Assembly: GCF_000429165.1 (NCBI RefSeq)
Contig: NZ_AUBI01000009.1
Coordinates: forward strand, 1 to 64,000
Length of the DNA: 64,000 nucleotides
Direction of reading: 5' to 3'
Origin: Acetobacter nitrogenifigens DSM 23921 = NBRC 105050
GTDB lineage: Bacteria; Pseudomonadota; Alphaproteobacteria; Acetobacterales; Acetobacteraceae
Shown here: positions 1-8,966 of the stretch, piece after piece
Layout of the letters: the number at the start of each line of letters is the position of its first letter
How positions within the stretch are numbered: the first letter of the stretch is position 1
Notes under the pieces: generated by a model
Databases searched by the model: none
What the model saw: only the letters and a program-made list of their open reading frames with translations
What the model was told of the DNA's origin: nothing
Program-made: the position numbers and the translations under genes

Positions 1-249
1 CTGTTCAAACAGAGCCTGCCAGACGCCGAGCTTTGCCCAGCGGATGAAGAGTTGGGCTGCCGTCCACCAGGGGCCGAGTTCAGCAGGAATGGAGCGCCAT
101 TTCGCGCCGTTCTGATGGCGCCAGAAAATCGCTGACATGGTCCGTCGCAGATCGCGAGGCGGGGTTTTGCCTTTCGGACGAACCGTCTCGATCAGAGGTT
201 CCCAGATCGACCATGCATCATCGGAAAATACAGACTGTATCATGCTCAT
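1..249 (-). CDS. IS5-family transposase, N-terminal part (cut by window edge)
   Basis: An open frame on the minus strand starts at ATG 249 and runs off the left edge after 83 codons. It begins MSMIQSVFSDDAWSIWEPLI and contains RPKGKTPPRDLR, FWRHQNGAKWRSIP and a W-rich segment. This is the usual N-terminal region of IS5/IS1031-type transposases, with the helix-turn-helix-like part ahead of the DDE domain. The catalytic domain lies outside the window, so activity cannot be judged. A second ATG at 243 is an equally possible start. Confidence 0.85.
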   Translation of the reverse strand, partial: MSMIQSVFSDDAWSIWEPLIETVRPKGKTPPRDLRRTMSAIFWRHQNGAKWRSIPAELGPWWTAAQLFIRWAKLGVWQALFEQ

Positions 250-297
250 GACAAAGAGCTATGCAGTGCGCTCCGTCTTTCAAGACCTAACAGGCCC
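1..297 (-). mobile_element. Left part of an IS5-type insertion sequence
   Basis: The transposase start lies about 48 bases from a likely element end near 297. There the minus strand reads GGGCCTGTTAGGTCTTG just inside a CTAG. A TA-flanked end at this distance from the ATG is usual for IS5-group elements. The other end and the target duplication lie outside the window, so this boundary is an inference. Confidence 0.5.
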
Positions 298-982
298 TAG
301 TTGCCTGCCAAGTGTAGCTGCGCCCTCTTGGGCTACTTCTTGCCAGATAGCCGAAAACGGATCATTCGAAACCACAGGTGCCTCCGCTTCAAAGATAGGG
401 TTGGCAGCTTCGGTGAGGTAGTAAGTTTTTGTTTCATGTCGGAAGCACAGTATAATTTTGACCGCCGACCGCGCCTTCAGACAATCGCATTGCCTGCCTG
501 AGAGTGACGCGCGTACTCACTAAATATACAAGCAGATCAATCAGCGTAAGCAGGCTATCCTGGACTTGATCAACGGTTACGTTCACCGCGTCATGCCCGC
601 AATCCATATCGCCGCAGTCCTCATTTTCTATCTCAAAAGCAGAGTCCTGACCCTAAGCGCAAAGAACCTCTAGCGTCCGCTGCGCCGAATCTCTGGCCCC
701 CCGATCCGTCCGACCGGTGCCGTCGCCATTCGTACGAACCGCGGTTTTATGGAAATGCCGCAACCTAATCCGGAGCCGCAGGGCTACTGAAAATGCTTCA
801 TTTCAGCGTTGGCATTCACTAACGCCCGGCGACGTCAGGCAGCTTTATCTGGCACCGCCATATTTGCAGCCCCAGACATCGCACAAGCCCCGCGCATGCG
901 GGAACGTCACGCGAAGTTGCGTCACCCTCGACGCAACATATCGTCGAGCGGATCGAGGCGTCGCAACCTCGATCCGCCATCA
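298..982. other. Spacer without a recognisable gene
   Basis: About 680 bases between the insertion element and the end of the hexosaminidase gene. Short open frames exist on both strands, but none has a good ribosome binding site or a protein I recognise. It may hold decayed sequence left by the nearby element. Confidence 0.4.
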
Positions 983-1027
983 GCCGAGCGCCGGAACTCG
1001 GCCGGCTTTCATGTCGCCAAAGCGACA
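983..1027 (-). terminator. Possible terminator hairpins after the GlcNAc operon
   Basis: Two small inverted repeats follow the stop codon of the hexosaminidase gene on the minus strand: TGTCGC/GCGACA with a four-base loop at 1012-1027, and GCCGAG/CTCGGC at 983-1002. Neither is followed by a clear T-run, so termination is only suggested by position. Confidence 0.3.
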
Positions 1028-1032
1028 GTCCG

Positions 1033-3207
1033 CTACTTGCCGAGCAACGCTTTCACGCCCGGCGCGAACGCGATCATCACGCCGGCAACCGGCGTATTGG
1101 CTGCGCCGAACGCCGCTGTGATGTCGGTCGAGAGCGCCAGCTGCGCGAGGTTGTTGTCGAGAACAGCGCGAGCCGCCGCATCAGAAACCCCCGCGTTCCC
1201 GTCGAGAGCGTTCAGGCCAAGCGTCGCGAGGCTCGCCACGTCGTGCGACACCGGGATGGCCTCGACAAGCCCTCGGCTGGTCGCGACCTTGGTGTAGGCG
1301 GCGTCATTGCCTTTCCACGCCTGCAACTGCGCACGCAGTTCCGGCGCGACCGAATGGTCGCCCGCAGCATAGCGAGCCGCCAGCGCGTTGAAACGGATCG
1401 ACGCAATCGGGTCCGGAGAGGCGATCTCCGCGATTTCGTCCAGATGGTCGCCATGCGCGCCCGAATAGCGATTCAGACGATAATTGCGAATCGGCACGAT
1501 GGCGCTGACCAAGGTCTGCACGGCGTCGGGATCTTCCGGCGCCAGACGGGCCATCATGCGGCGCGTGTTGACTTCGGATTGCAGGCCCAATGCGGTCAGC
1601 TCGGTATCGACCGTCGCAAGGCGCCGATACATGTCGTCGACATCGCGCACGGCGGCGGGCGACCAGAAGCGCTCGGCGATCGCAGCGCTGCGCGGCCAGA
1701 ACCGCGCGTCCAGAGTCTCGTCGGTCACCAGTTCAGCCCAGAGCGGCGTCTCTCCACCCAGCACAAGTTTCTTTTGCGCGTCGTTCAGCGGTGGCGGAGC
1801 CGGGTCGTTCAGGAACGCGTTGATCAGGACAGGGTCGCCGCCCTTGGCGAGCATCTTGTTCGCCTGTTCACGCGTCACGCCGACCGAGGAGGGGTCATAC
1901 GGATCGACCAGGTAATGCTGTCCTGCCGATTGCAGCAGATCGAGATAATACCCGACGGCGACAATGACCGGGTGCCCCTCCGCAGTAGCGGACGAGATGA
2001 ACTTGGAGCTGCGCCAAGCCTCGACGACCACGTTCTTTGGGATCGGCGCCTCGCTGACCTCGTCCCAGCCGACCATGATCTTGCCTTGCGAAGCCAGTAT
2101 CTTTTCGACGTCGGCGGTGAAGGCCGCCTGCAGCGCCTGCGGCGTGGCGAAGCCGTGCGCATGCATGTAGGCGACGATCTTCGGATTGGTTGTCCACTGC
2201 TTCGGGCTGACCTCGTCGCCACCAGCATGAAAGTACTGATCCGGGAAGATAGCGCCCATTTCCGCGTAAAGCTTTTTGATCAGCTCAAGCGTGCCCGGAA
2301 TTGTAGGATCGAGAGCCGCATTGTTCTTGTTCTTAGGATTCGGGTCGACCGGATGCTGTGCGGCAAGGTCAGGACGCGCGAGCAGAATGGCCAAAGCATG
2401 GCCCGGCACATCGAATTCCGGCACGACGCGCACGCCGCGATCGGCGGCGTAGGCGACCAGATCACGCAGTTGCGCCTGTGTGTAGTATTCGCCGTGCGAA
2501 CCTTTCGACGTCAGAGAAGGCAACACCTTGCTCTCGACGCGGAATCCGGTTCCGTCGCTGAGATGGAAATGCAGCACATTGAGCTTCACCAGCTCCATCG
2601 CGTCGATCTGGCGTTTCACCGTCTCTACGCTCATGAAATGCCGTGACGTGTCGATCATCATGCCACGCCACGGAAAACGAGGCGCGTCGGAGATGGTCGC
2701 GAAGGCCAGTTCCGGGCCGCTCGCACCGACACGGATCAACTGCGCCAGCGTTGCAAAACCGCGCAGGACGCCTGTGGGACCGTCGGCGTTCAACATGACG
2801 CCATTGGCTCCAACCGAGAGTGTGTAACCCTCTTTCGCCTGAACGGTCAGCACGTTCGGATCTTCGCCGACGTGCACGCGCACCGGAATGGCCGCACTGC
2901 TCGCCCCGGCGCGTGCGCCGCCAGCCAGAATTGCTGTCCTTGCGTTAAACCGCGCAGCAGCGCGGTCGAGCATCGGCGTGGGCGCACTGTCCCAGGTCAC
3001 GGAAAAACCGCCGGACGCAGGCAGCGCGCCAGCGGGAAACTGCGCCGACGACGGAGCGGGCATCAGCGCCGGAAGTGCTGCGGATTGCGACGCGACGGAT
3101 GCGCCCGGCGTCGCGGCGACCACAGGAGCGCCCGCCATGTCGAACGCCAGCAACGCCGCCGCAGCCATCAGACCAGCCCTGAATCCGGTCGAGAAACCTC
3201 TTTTCAT
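1033..3207 (-). CDS. Beta-N-acetylhexosaminidase, glycoside hydrolase family 20
   Basis: A secreted or periplasmic exo-hexosaminidase of 724 residues that removes terminal GlcNAc or GalNAc from chitooligosaccharides or glycans. The start at 3207 (MKRGFSTGFRAG) is preceded by GGAG and begins a typical signal peptide (AAAALLAFDMAGAPVVA). Longer starts would run into cutC. An N-terminal GH20b-like domain is followed by the TIM barrel: WRGMMIDTSRHF, FHLSDGTGFR, VPEFDVPGHA and HAGGDEVSP. The last holds the Asp-Glu pair of the substrate-assisted mechanism. A C-terminal part of about 150 residues is less conserved. It is the last gene of the operon, 5 bases after cutC. It should supply GlcNAc to the transporter and kinase of the same locus. 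The family call is firm; the exact substrate is inferred. Confidence 0.93.
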   Translation of the reverse strand: MKRGFSTGFRAGLMAAAALLAFDMAGAPVVAATPGASVASQSAALPALMPAPSSAQFPAGALPASGGFSVTWDSAPTPMLDRAAARFNARTAILAGGARAGASSAAIPVRVHVGEDPNVLTVQAKEGYTLSVGANGVMLNADGPTGVLRGFATLAQLIRVGASGPELAFATISDAPRFPWRGMMIDTSRHFMSVETVKRQIDAMELVKLNVLHFHLSDGTGFRVESKVLPSLTSKGSHGEYYTQAQLRDLVAYAADRGVRVVPEFDVPGHALAILLARPDLAAQHPVDPNPKNKNNAALDPTIPGTLELIKKLYAEMGAIFPDQYFHAGGDEVSPKQWTTNPKIVAYMHAHGFATPQALQAAFTADVEKILASQGKIMVGWDEVSEAPIPKNVVVEAWRSSKFISSATAEGHPVIVAVGYYLDLLQSAGQHYLVDPYDPSSVGVTREQANKMLAKGGDPVLINAFLNDPAPPPLNDAQKKLVLGGETPLWAELVTDETLDARFWPRSAAIAERFWSPAAVRDVDDMYRRLATVDTELTALGLQSEVNTRRMMARLAPEDPDAVQTLVSAIVPIRNYRLNRYSGAHGDHLDEIAEIASPDPIASIRFNALAARYAAGDHSVAPELRAQLQAWKGNDAAYTKVATSRGLVEAIPVSHDVASLATLGLNALDGNAGVSDAAARAVLDNNLAQLALSTDITAAFGAANTPVAGVMIAFAPGVKALLGK

Positions 3208-3212
3208 ACGCT

Positions 3213-3989
3213 TTATTCTCCGTTTCTTGCGGTAGACATAACGCAGGAGCGCATGGCGCGCACACGCCCGGCGTCCGTCTCTCCCGGACGCGCTCCGAAG
3301 CCGAACGCGAGGACGCGCCCGTCTTCCTGCTCCTGCGGGGCAGGCCCCCGGCAGGAGGCATGAACCTCCATGACGCCCGTGGCGGCTATCACCTCCGCGA
3401 CGTTCTCTGACGTAAGGCCGCCACCAGCCATGACCGAAATGCGGTCGCCAGCCTGTTCGCACAGCATCCGCAATATTTCGGCGCCATCGCGGGCGGTCTT
3501 CGCGCAACCGGATGTCAGCACGCGCTCAAACCCCAGCCCGATAGCCTGCTCCAGCGCTTCGGCAGGATCCGGCGTCAGATCGAAAGCGCGATGAAGCGTG
3601 GCGCGCGACAACCCGACGGAGCGAGCATGTTGCAACAGGCTCTCCAGACAGGGGACGTCGAGCCGCCCGTCAGCAAGCGACGCGCCCAGCACGACGCCGA
3701 CAGCCCCATCCTTCTGCGCGAAGGCGGCGGCGACCGCGTCGATATCGCGGCGCATCGTCGCTTCCTCATCAACAGAAAAGACGAAATCTCCGCCACGCGG
3801 CCTGATCATGACATAGACCGGCGTCGCGCCCTGCGCCGCCACGGCCAGCAAACCGGGAGACGGCGTCAGCCCCCCTAGCGACAGGGCCGCACATAATTCG
3901 ATCCGGTCCGCCTCTCCCTCCCACGCGGCGCGCAGACCACCGATGGAATCGACGCAAACTTCAAGACCGGGAACGAGTTTCGCCGTCAC
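3213..3989 (-). CDS. cutC: CutC family protein
   Basis: A 258-residue TIM-barrel protein of the CutC family, named for copper homeostasis although its biochemical role is poorly settled. Family hallmarks are visible: LEVCVDSIGGLRAAWEGEADRIELC at the N-terminus (an LE-C-D pattern with GA.RIELC), a GGLTPS loop, VMIRPRGGDF, LHRAFD, and GVMEVHASCRG near the C-terminus. The GTG start overlaps the nagB stop by four bases (GTGA), so the two are translationally coupled. The hexosaminidase gene follows after 5 bases. Its place inside a GlcNAc operon suggests a role in amino-sugar metabolism rather than copper handling. That is inference from position only. Confidence 0.85.
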   Translation of the reverse strand: MTAKLVPGLEVCVDSIGGLRAAWEGEADRIELCAALSLGGLTPSPGLLAVAAQGATPVYVMIRPRGGDFVFSVDEEATMRRDIDAVAAAFAQKDGAVGVVLGASLADGRLDVPCLESLLQHARSVGLSRATLHRAFDLTPDPAEALEQAIGLGFERVLTSGCAKTARDGAEILRMLCEQAGDRISVMAGGGLTSENVAEVIAATGVMEVHASCRGPAPQEQEDGRVLAFGFGARPGETDAGRVRAMRSCVMSTARNGE

Positions 3990-4789
3990 CCCTGCACAGC
4001 CTCAAGCAACGCAGTCAGCTCCGGGTCGTGGCTCATCTGCCAGGCGATCACGTCGCGCTGCGTCAGGCCAGACGCTGCAGCTTCGTCAAGCACGACCAGG
4101 CAGCGTTCGTGCAATTGCAATGCCGATCCCGGCACGAAGGCGGAAACAGGCCCCTCCACGACGCGCGCCAGAATATCCGCCTTGGCCGCTCCCGTGACGA
4201 CCATCAGCGTTTCGCGGGCGTCGAGAATGGTCCCGGTGCCCATAGTCAGCGCACGCGCGGGAACGCTATCCGGATCGCCGCCGAACATGCCTGCGTTCTG
4301 CTCCCGCGTGGCGCGGTCGAGCGTGACGGCGCGGGTGCGTGAGCGTAGGGCCGACAGCGGTTCGTTGAAGCCGATGTGACCGTTTTCCCCGAGCCCAAGC
4401 AATTGCAGGTCGATGCCGCCGCTGGAGACGATCGCAGCTTCGTAAGCCAAAGCCTCTACGTCCGGACTGGCGGCAGCGCCGTCAGGGACGTGCGCGTGTT
4501 CAGAGCGAATATTCACCCGATCGAACAGATGCGCGCGCATATAATGGCGATAAGACTGTTCGTGTGAGCCCGGCAGGCCGACATATTCGTCAAGGTTGAA
4601 CGTGGTGACTTCGGAAAAATCGAGACCAAGCTCGACATGCTCCCGGACGAGCAGTTGATAGATCGCCTCCATCGTGCGTCCCGTGGCAAGCCCCAGAACG
4701 GAGGACGGCTTGCGGCGGATCTGACGGGCGATGACCCGCGCCGCCACCGCGCGGGCGGCGGCCGCGTCCGGGCAGATGACCAGTTTCAT
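3986..4789 (-). CDS. nagB: Glucosamine-6-phosphate deaminase
   Basis: A cytoplasmic enzyme of 267 residues that converts glucosamine-6-phosphate to fructose-6-phosphate and ammonia, the last step of GlcNAc catabolism. Motifs seen are LGLATGRT (phosphate loop), FNLDEYVGL with the proton-accepting Asp, and GLGENGHIGFNEP with the ring-opening His and its Glu partner. The NG in that motif resembles the Gram-positive type rather than the E. coli enzyme. ATG 4789 is chosen because it begins the conserved MKLVI strand and lies 5 bases after the transporter stop. Upstream in-frame starts lie inside the transporter gene. The length matches single-domain NagB without the allosteric C-terminal extension of the E. 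coli form. Confidence 0.95.
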   Translation of the reverse strand: MKLVICPDAAAARAVAARVIARQIRRKPSSVLGLATGRTMEAIYQLLVREHVELGLDFSEVTTFNLDEYVGLPGSHEQSYRHYMRAHLFDRVNIRSEHAHVPDGAAASPDVEALAYEAAIVSSGGIDLQLLGLGENGHIGFNEPLSALRSRTRAVTLDRATREQNAGMFGGDPDSVPARALTMGTGTILDARETLMVVTGAAKADILARVVEGPVSAFVPGSALQLHERCLVVLDEAAASGLTQRDVIAWQMSHDPELTALLEAVQG

Positions 4790-4794
4790 GCTTA

Positions 4795-6105
4795 TCAACC
4801 TTCCGTAAGCTTCAGGCCTGCCGGGGATGACGTCTCGGCCGTGCGCGCCATGAAGGCGAGCATCCAGACAGCGATGACGACATAGCACGGTATGGCCAGC
4901 GCCATGAACGCCTCGGCAACACCGATGCGGGGCGCGAGATGGACAAAAATCTGCGGTATGACGGCGCCGCCGGAATACGCCATGACGAGGAACGCAGTCG
5001 CCGTTCCGGGGTCGGCTCCGGCCTCCGCCAGCACGACAGGGAACAAGGCTGGCAGAATCATCGCGTTTGCGAAACCAAGCAACGCCACACATAGAACCGG
5101 CGCCATCCCGGAGCCGGACGTCGCGGCGGCGACCAGCGCCAGCAAGCAGAACGCGATGCCGAGCACACAGCAGAACACTGTATAACGCCGCTGCGTGACG
5201 AACCGCGGTACGACGACCATGCCGACGAGGTAGCCCGCCATCATGGCCGCAAGCGTAAGCGCCGTCAGATATTTGGTGACGTCGAGCGACAGTCCGAACG
5301 AGCGCCCGTAAAGCCCGATCGCATCACCGGCCAGAACCTCGACGCCGACATAAAGGAACATCGACAACACCCCGGTGACGAGCCAAAGCGGGTGCGCGCG
5401 AGAGCCTGAGGTTGTCGGCGTTGCGGCGTCGAGGGAAATTTCAGGAAGAGAGGACCGCGCGACAAGTATGGCGAGCAGAACCAGCACACCGGCCATCGCC
5501 GCATACGGCGCATGCACCGCGTGCGCGAAATTGGCCAGAATCGTGTCGCGTTCTGGTCCTGCAGGAATGCTGCGAAGGCTGGCGGCGACTTCGCTCACAT
5601 GGGGCATGACCAGAACGGCAAACAGCATCGGAGCCAGAATGCCCGCAAATTTGTTAGCCGTACCCATGATGGCGATGCGTTGCGCCGCACGGTCATGATC
5701 GCCAAGCAGGCTGACATAAGGATTGACCGTGATCTGCAACAGGGAGAGCCCGGCGCCGATGACCGTCAGTCCCCCGAGCGCCCCGGCGTAGAAACGCGCC
5801 GTGACGCACTCGCCGAAAAGCGCCGTTCCCGCCGCCATGACGAAGAGAGCGACGATCAGCCCCTTACGAAGCCCGATCTTTCGGGAAAGCATCGTCGCGG
5901 GAAGCGGGAAGAAAAAATACGCCAGATAAAAACACATCGGCACGAGAAAAGCCGTGACGTCGTCAAGGCTGAACGCCACCTGCACAAAGGTGATAAGCGG
6001 GCCGTTCAACCAGGTCACGAAGCCGATGCTGAAGAACAGCGCCGCCATGATGAGCACCGGCCGCCAGCCATAGGAGCCAGCCGGGCTCTCGATCATTTTC
6101 CGCAA
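4795..6105 (-). CDS. MFS sugar transporter, FucP/NagP-like
   Basis: An inner-membrane major facilitator of 433-436 residues with about 12 hydrophobic segments. The first half carries GFVTWLNGPLITFVQ, and later it has YLAYFFFPLPA and NPYVSLLG. These are typical of the fucose / glucose-galactose / N-acetylglucosamine proton symporters (FucP, GluP, NagP). The TTG start at 6105 has a good GGGAGTAAGG upstream; ATG 6096 is an alternative. It is the first gene of the operon with nagB, cutC and the hexosaminidase, so GlcNAc is the best guess for the substrate. No PTS component is present, which fits uptake as free sugar and phosphorylation by the ROK kinase at 10299. Confidence 0.88.
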   Translation of the reverse strand: MRKMIESPAGSYGWRPVLIMAALFFSIGFVTWLNGPLITFVQVAFSLDDVTAFLVPMCFYLAYFFFPLPATMLSRKIGLRKGLIVALFVMAAGTALFGECVTARFYAGALGGLTVIGAGLSLLQITVNPYVSLLGDHDRAAQRIAIMGTANKFAGILAPMLFAVLVMPHVSEVAASLRSIPAGPERDTILANFAHAVHAPYAAMAGVLVLLAILVARSSLPEISLDAATPTTSGSRAHPLWLVTGVLSMFLYVGVEVLAGDAIGLYGRSFGLSLDVTKYLTALTLAAMMAGYLVGMVVVPRFVTQRRYTVFCCVLGIAFCLLALVAAATSGSGMAPVLCVALLGFANAMILPALFPVVLAEAGADPGTATAFLVMAYSGGAVIPQIFVHLAPRIGVAEAFMALAIPCYVVIAVWMLAFMARTAETSSPAGLKLTEG

Positions 6106-6275
6106 CGCCTTACTCCCTGTTTTCAGGAGGCGCTGCGCAGAGGCGCCCCGTCCCGTTCGGTCGTCCGTTCTAGAACATCATGCGATCGGACGAAAACCGT
6201 CAGCGATGACAACACTCCCGGCTGCATACGGCAGGCCACGGCCTACCGGGATCCGGCGTCAACGCGTAAAATTGG

Positions 6276-6306
6276 CGCGACGGCTGCGGGACATGCAGCC
6301 GTCGCG
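6276..6306 (-). terminator. Strong rho-independent terminator after the TonB receptor gene
   Basis: A perfect 12-bp GC-rich stem (CGCGACGGCTGC with its complement) and a 7-base loop start 5 bases after the receptor stop on the minus strand. They are followed by CCAATTTT. It separates the receptor from the transporter-nagB-cutC-hexosaminidase operon, so that operon needs its own promoter between 6106 and 6275 or depends on read-through. Confidence 0.8.
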
Positions 6307-6311
6307 TAACA

Positions 6312-8732
6312 TCAGAACCCTGCCGACAAAGACACAAAGGCCGCAAAGTTACCGGCGACCATATAGGTCGGCGAGCTGCCCGCGTAAGTCGCGCCGGTCG
6401 AGGTCACGCGCGAATTGGCGCTGGCCGTATAGCTTGCGGCGCCGGACAGATATTTGTTGTCGCCGATATTCATCAGGTTCAACTGAATCTGCGGATGGCG
6501 AACGCGTCCGTAGGATTTGAAGCGATAGCCGAGCGTGACGTCGGACGTCAGGTACGCTGGCATCTTCTGGTCGTTCATGAACGTCGTGTACTGGGTGTCC
6601 ACGTAACGCAGCTGGAAGTTTCCGAAATAGGTGCCGTCGTCATAGCTCAGGCCAATGGCGCCCGTGAATTTCGGCGAGCCAACCGCAGTTTTTCCAGCTG
6701 TCGGCAGCAGGCCCGAGCCCGTGTTGTAGTTGTTGTCAAAGGTCGCGTGCAGATACTGCCCCGAGAAATAGGGAGCGAAGTGATGCCAACGCTTGAAGCC
6801 CAGTTCCGCCTGAACGCCGCGTGCGGTCTCTCCGCCGACGTTGATCGGGCTGGAGATCAGCATATTGGTGTTCGGGATGTAGCCGCTCGACGTCACCTGA
6901 TGGTTCGTCATGTTGTAATTGAAGAACGACGCCTGGAAATTATAGAACGATCCCTGATGGCGATACCCGATTTCCTCACCGATTGAGTATTCCGGTTTCA
7001 GGCTCGACGGCTGCTCAACGGCGTGCGAGCTGTTCGGGTCGAAAATCTGAGAGTAAGCCTCGACCGATTCTGGCGCACGGAAAGAAGTCGTGCCGTTGAT
7101 ATAGACCTGATCATGCGGCGTGATCTGATAGCTGGCGGCGAACTGCGGCAGCGGTTCGAAGTAATTGCCTTGCAACTTGTAAGGGTCAGCGCCGGGGATC
7201 AGGTTCGTGCCCTGACGTGACACCATCGCGACACGGAAACCGGCGCTGAGGGTCAACTTGTCATGAAACAGCTTCTGGGTGTCCGCAATGAACAGCGTGT
7301 TGACCTGCTGGACGAAGTTCAGGTCATAGCCGGAAAGAATCTTCCCGTTGACGGTGATGACGTCGCCCGACCAACCCTGCCCGTTTGCATAGACCGGCCG
7401 GAAATCCGAAAGCTCTTCATGCGTCGTGTAAGCGTACCACCAACCGAAGGAGAAGGTGTTCGACTTCGTGATCGCCCAGTCAGCCGAGACGTTGATGCCA
7501 CCCGTTTTCTGATTCCACGGATCGCGGCTGGAGGTCAGGATGTTGCCATTGACATTGGTGCCAGCGGTGATGGTGCCATACTGCTGCGTTCCGTAATAAC
7601 CGCCCGAAGCCGGGATATTTTCACCGCCGAGCGACGGACCGAACTGATGCACGTAATACGGCGTCACCTGCAGCTTCAGCTTATCGGCCAGCGTGAAGTG
7701 CATTGGCAGCACGATCAGCTGACTGTTCAGGTTGCTGCGGTTCAGCTTGTAGTACGTGCTCTCGCCGGGCGTGAACTGGGACGCGTAGTTGAAGCCAAGA
7801 CCATACTCTTTCCACTGAGCCTTGGTCGGCTCGCGCCAGGACGTAGCCTCCTGCCGGTTGTAGGAGAATACGGCGGCGATGCTGTTGCCCTGCCCCCACT
7901 CTTTTACGAATTTCGAATCAAGGTGATAGCGAAACAAACCGCCGGGGCCGCGGAAGTTGTTATAGCCGGAATGCGAGAACGACACGAAGCCACGAATACC
8001 TGTGTTTCCGATATCCCCTGTTTCCAGACGGAGAAATTCCTTGTTGGCGCTGTGCGTTCCTCCACCCGCCTCGATAAAGCCTCCGGCTTTATGCGACGGA
8101 TTCATCTCGGTCGCGGTGATCTGTCCGCCAACAGCGTTATAGAACGGAGCGTTCAGATCCGGCTGCCCCTGCGACACCGTGACAGAGCCGAGGTTTTCCG
8201 TATCCACCAACATGGTAGTGTACGGCGCGTAGTTAATCGGATCCGCCAGCGGAGCTCCCTCGAACAGGTAGCCGATCTGGGTCTCGTTCATTCCGCGCAT
8301 GGTGATGTGATCGCCGGTCATACCCAGCGGATCTTGCGAAGACATTGTGGCGCCCGGAAGATCGGCGATCAGGGACGCAATATTGGACGTCGGCGACTGT
8401 TTGGCGATGAAATCGCGCGTGACGCCGCTCTGCGAGCGGGGCGCCGTCTGGACCGGCATCAATCCGCCGCCCGGAGTACGGTTTGTGATACCCGTCGCCG
8501 CAGGAAGACCACCCTTTACTGAAATTTCCTCTGGCGCCTGCGTGAACTGCCCCAGAACCGACGCGGACAGACCGCTTGCGGACGGCGCATCCGCCGCCGC
8601 AGCGGATGCGTGACGAACATTGCCCTTGCCAACCGTCTTAACTTTTGGAGCCGTCTGCGCATGAGCGCCTACGCTAAAAAGTCCGATAAGAACCGTGCAG
8701 GACACTGAAATCTGTCGTAGGGACACTCGCAT
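6312..8732 (-). CDS. TonB-dependent receptor, probable GlcNAc/chitooligosaccharide importer
   Basis: An outer-membrane receptor of 806 residues. It has a signal peptide (TVLIGLFSVGAHAQ), a linker of about 90 residues, a plug domain with SNIASLIADLPGATMSSQDPLG, TMRGMNETQIGYLFEGAP and a VGGQI element, then a long beta-barrel ending in Phe (AAFVSLSAGF). It depends on TonB/ExbBD, which are not in this window. Its place beside GlcNAc-utilisation genes and next to the ROK repressor suggests it imports chitin fragments, as in other proteobacterial nag regulons. The substrate is inferred. A strong terminator follows it. Confidence 0.9.
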   Translation of the reverse strand: MRVSLRQISVSCTVLIGLFSVGAHAQTAPKVKTVGKGNVRHASAAAADAPSASGLSASVLGQFTQAPEEISVKGGLPAATGITNRTPGGGLMPVQTAPRSQSGVTRDFIAKQSPTSNIASLIADLPGATMSSQDPLGMTGDHITMRGMNETQIGYLFEGAPLADPINYAPYTTMLVDTENLGSVTVSQGQPDLNAPFYNAVGGQITATEMNPSHKAGGFIEAGGGTHSANKEFLRLETGDIGNTGIRGFVSFSHSGYNNFRGPGGLFRYHLDSKFVKEWGQGNSIAAVFSYNRQEATSWREPTKAQWKEYGLGFNYASQFTPGESTYYKLNRSNLNSQLIVLPMHFTLADKLKLQVTPYYVHQFGPSLGGENIPASGGYYGTQQYGTITAGTNVNGNILTSSRDPWNQKTGGINVSADWAITKSNTFSFGWWYAYTTHEELSDFRPVYANGQGWSGDVITVNGKILSGYDLNFVQQVNTLFIADTQKLFHDKLTLSAGFRVAMVSRQGTNLIPGADPYKLQGNYFEPLPQFAASYQITPHDQVYINGTTSFRAPESVEAYSQIFDPNSSHAVEQPSSLKPEYSIGEEIGYRHQGSFYNFQASFFNYNMTNHQVTSSGYIPNTNMLISSPINVGGETARGVQAELGFKRWHHFAPYFSGQYLHATFDNNYNTGSGLLPTAGKTAVGSPKFTGAIGLSYDDGTYFGNFQLRYVDTQYTTFMNDQKMPAYLTSDVTLGYRFKSYGRVRHPQIQLNLMNIGDNKYLSGAASYTASANSRVTSTGATYAGSSPTYMVAGNFAAFVSLSAGF

Positions 8733-8966
8733 CGCGCTCTATTCCTCAATTCGAACGGCGCCTCCGTTCGTTGCCAACCTGAAATTAGAATGATCAGGCG
8801 CGCTTTTGTCCGCAATATCTACAAAAGCCTCATATATTAATTTATCATATAAACAAATTATTTCCGTTTCGTACCCAGCTCATTGTTGTGAAAATGTCAC
8901 ATTTCTGTCGCACAATGAGGGCGCAGACGACAATCAGCCTGCGCTGAGAACCGAGACGCGCACGCC
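8733..8966 (-). promoter_or_regulatory. AT-rich promoter region of the receptor gene, with an inverted repeat
   Basis: The 230 bases between the repressor stop and the receptor start are AT-rich between about 8820 and 8860 (minus strand TTTGTTTATATGATAAATTAATATATG), a likely promoter. CTCATTGT and ACAATGAG form an 8-bp inverted repeat at 8879-8886 and 8912-8919. It could be an operator for the ROK repressor or the repressor gene's terminator. Confidence 0.4.

Noticed and set aside
540..675. Short plus-strand frame with a hydrophobic C-terminus
   Set aside because: No start codon with a binding site, and nothing recognisable; treated as non-coding.
1033..3507. Longer start for the hexosaminidase
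   Set aside because: The extension overlaps the end of cutC in another frame and removes the signal peptide from the N-terminus; ATG 3207 has a good binding site.
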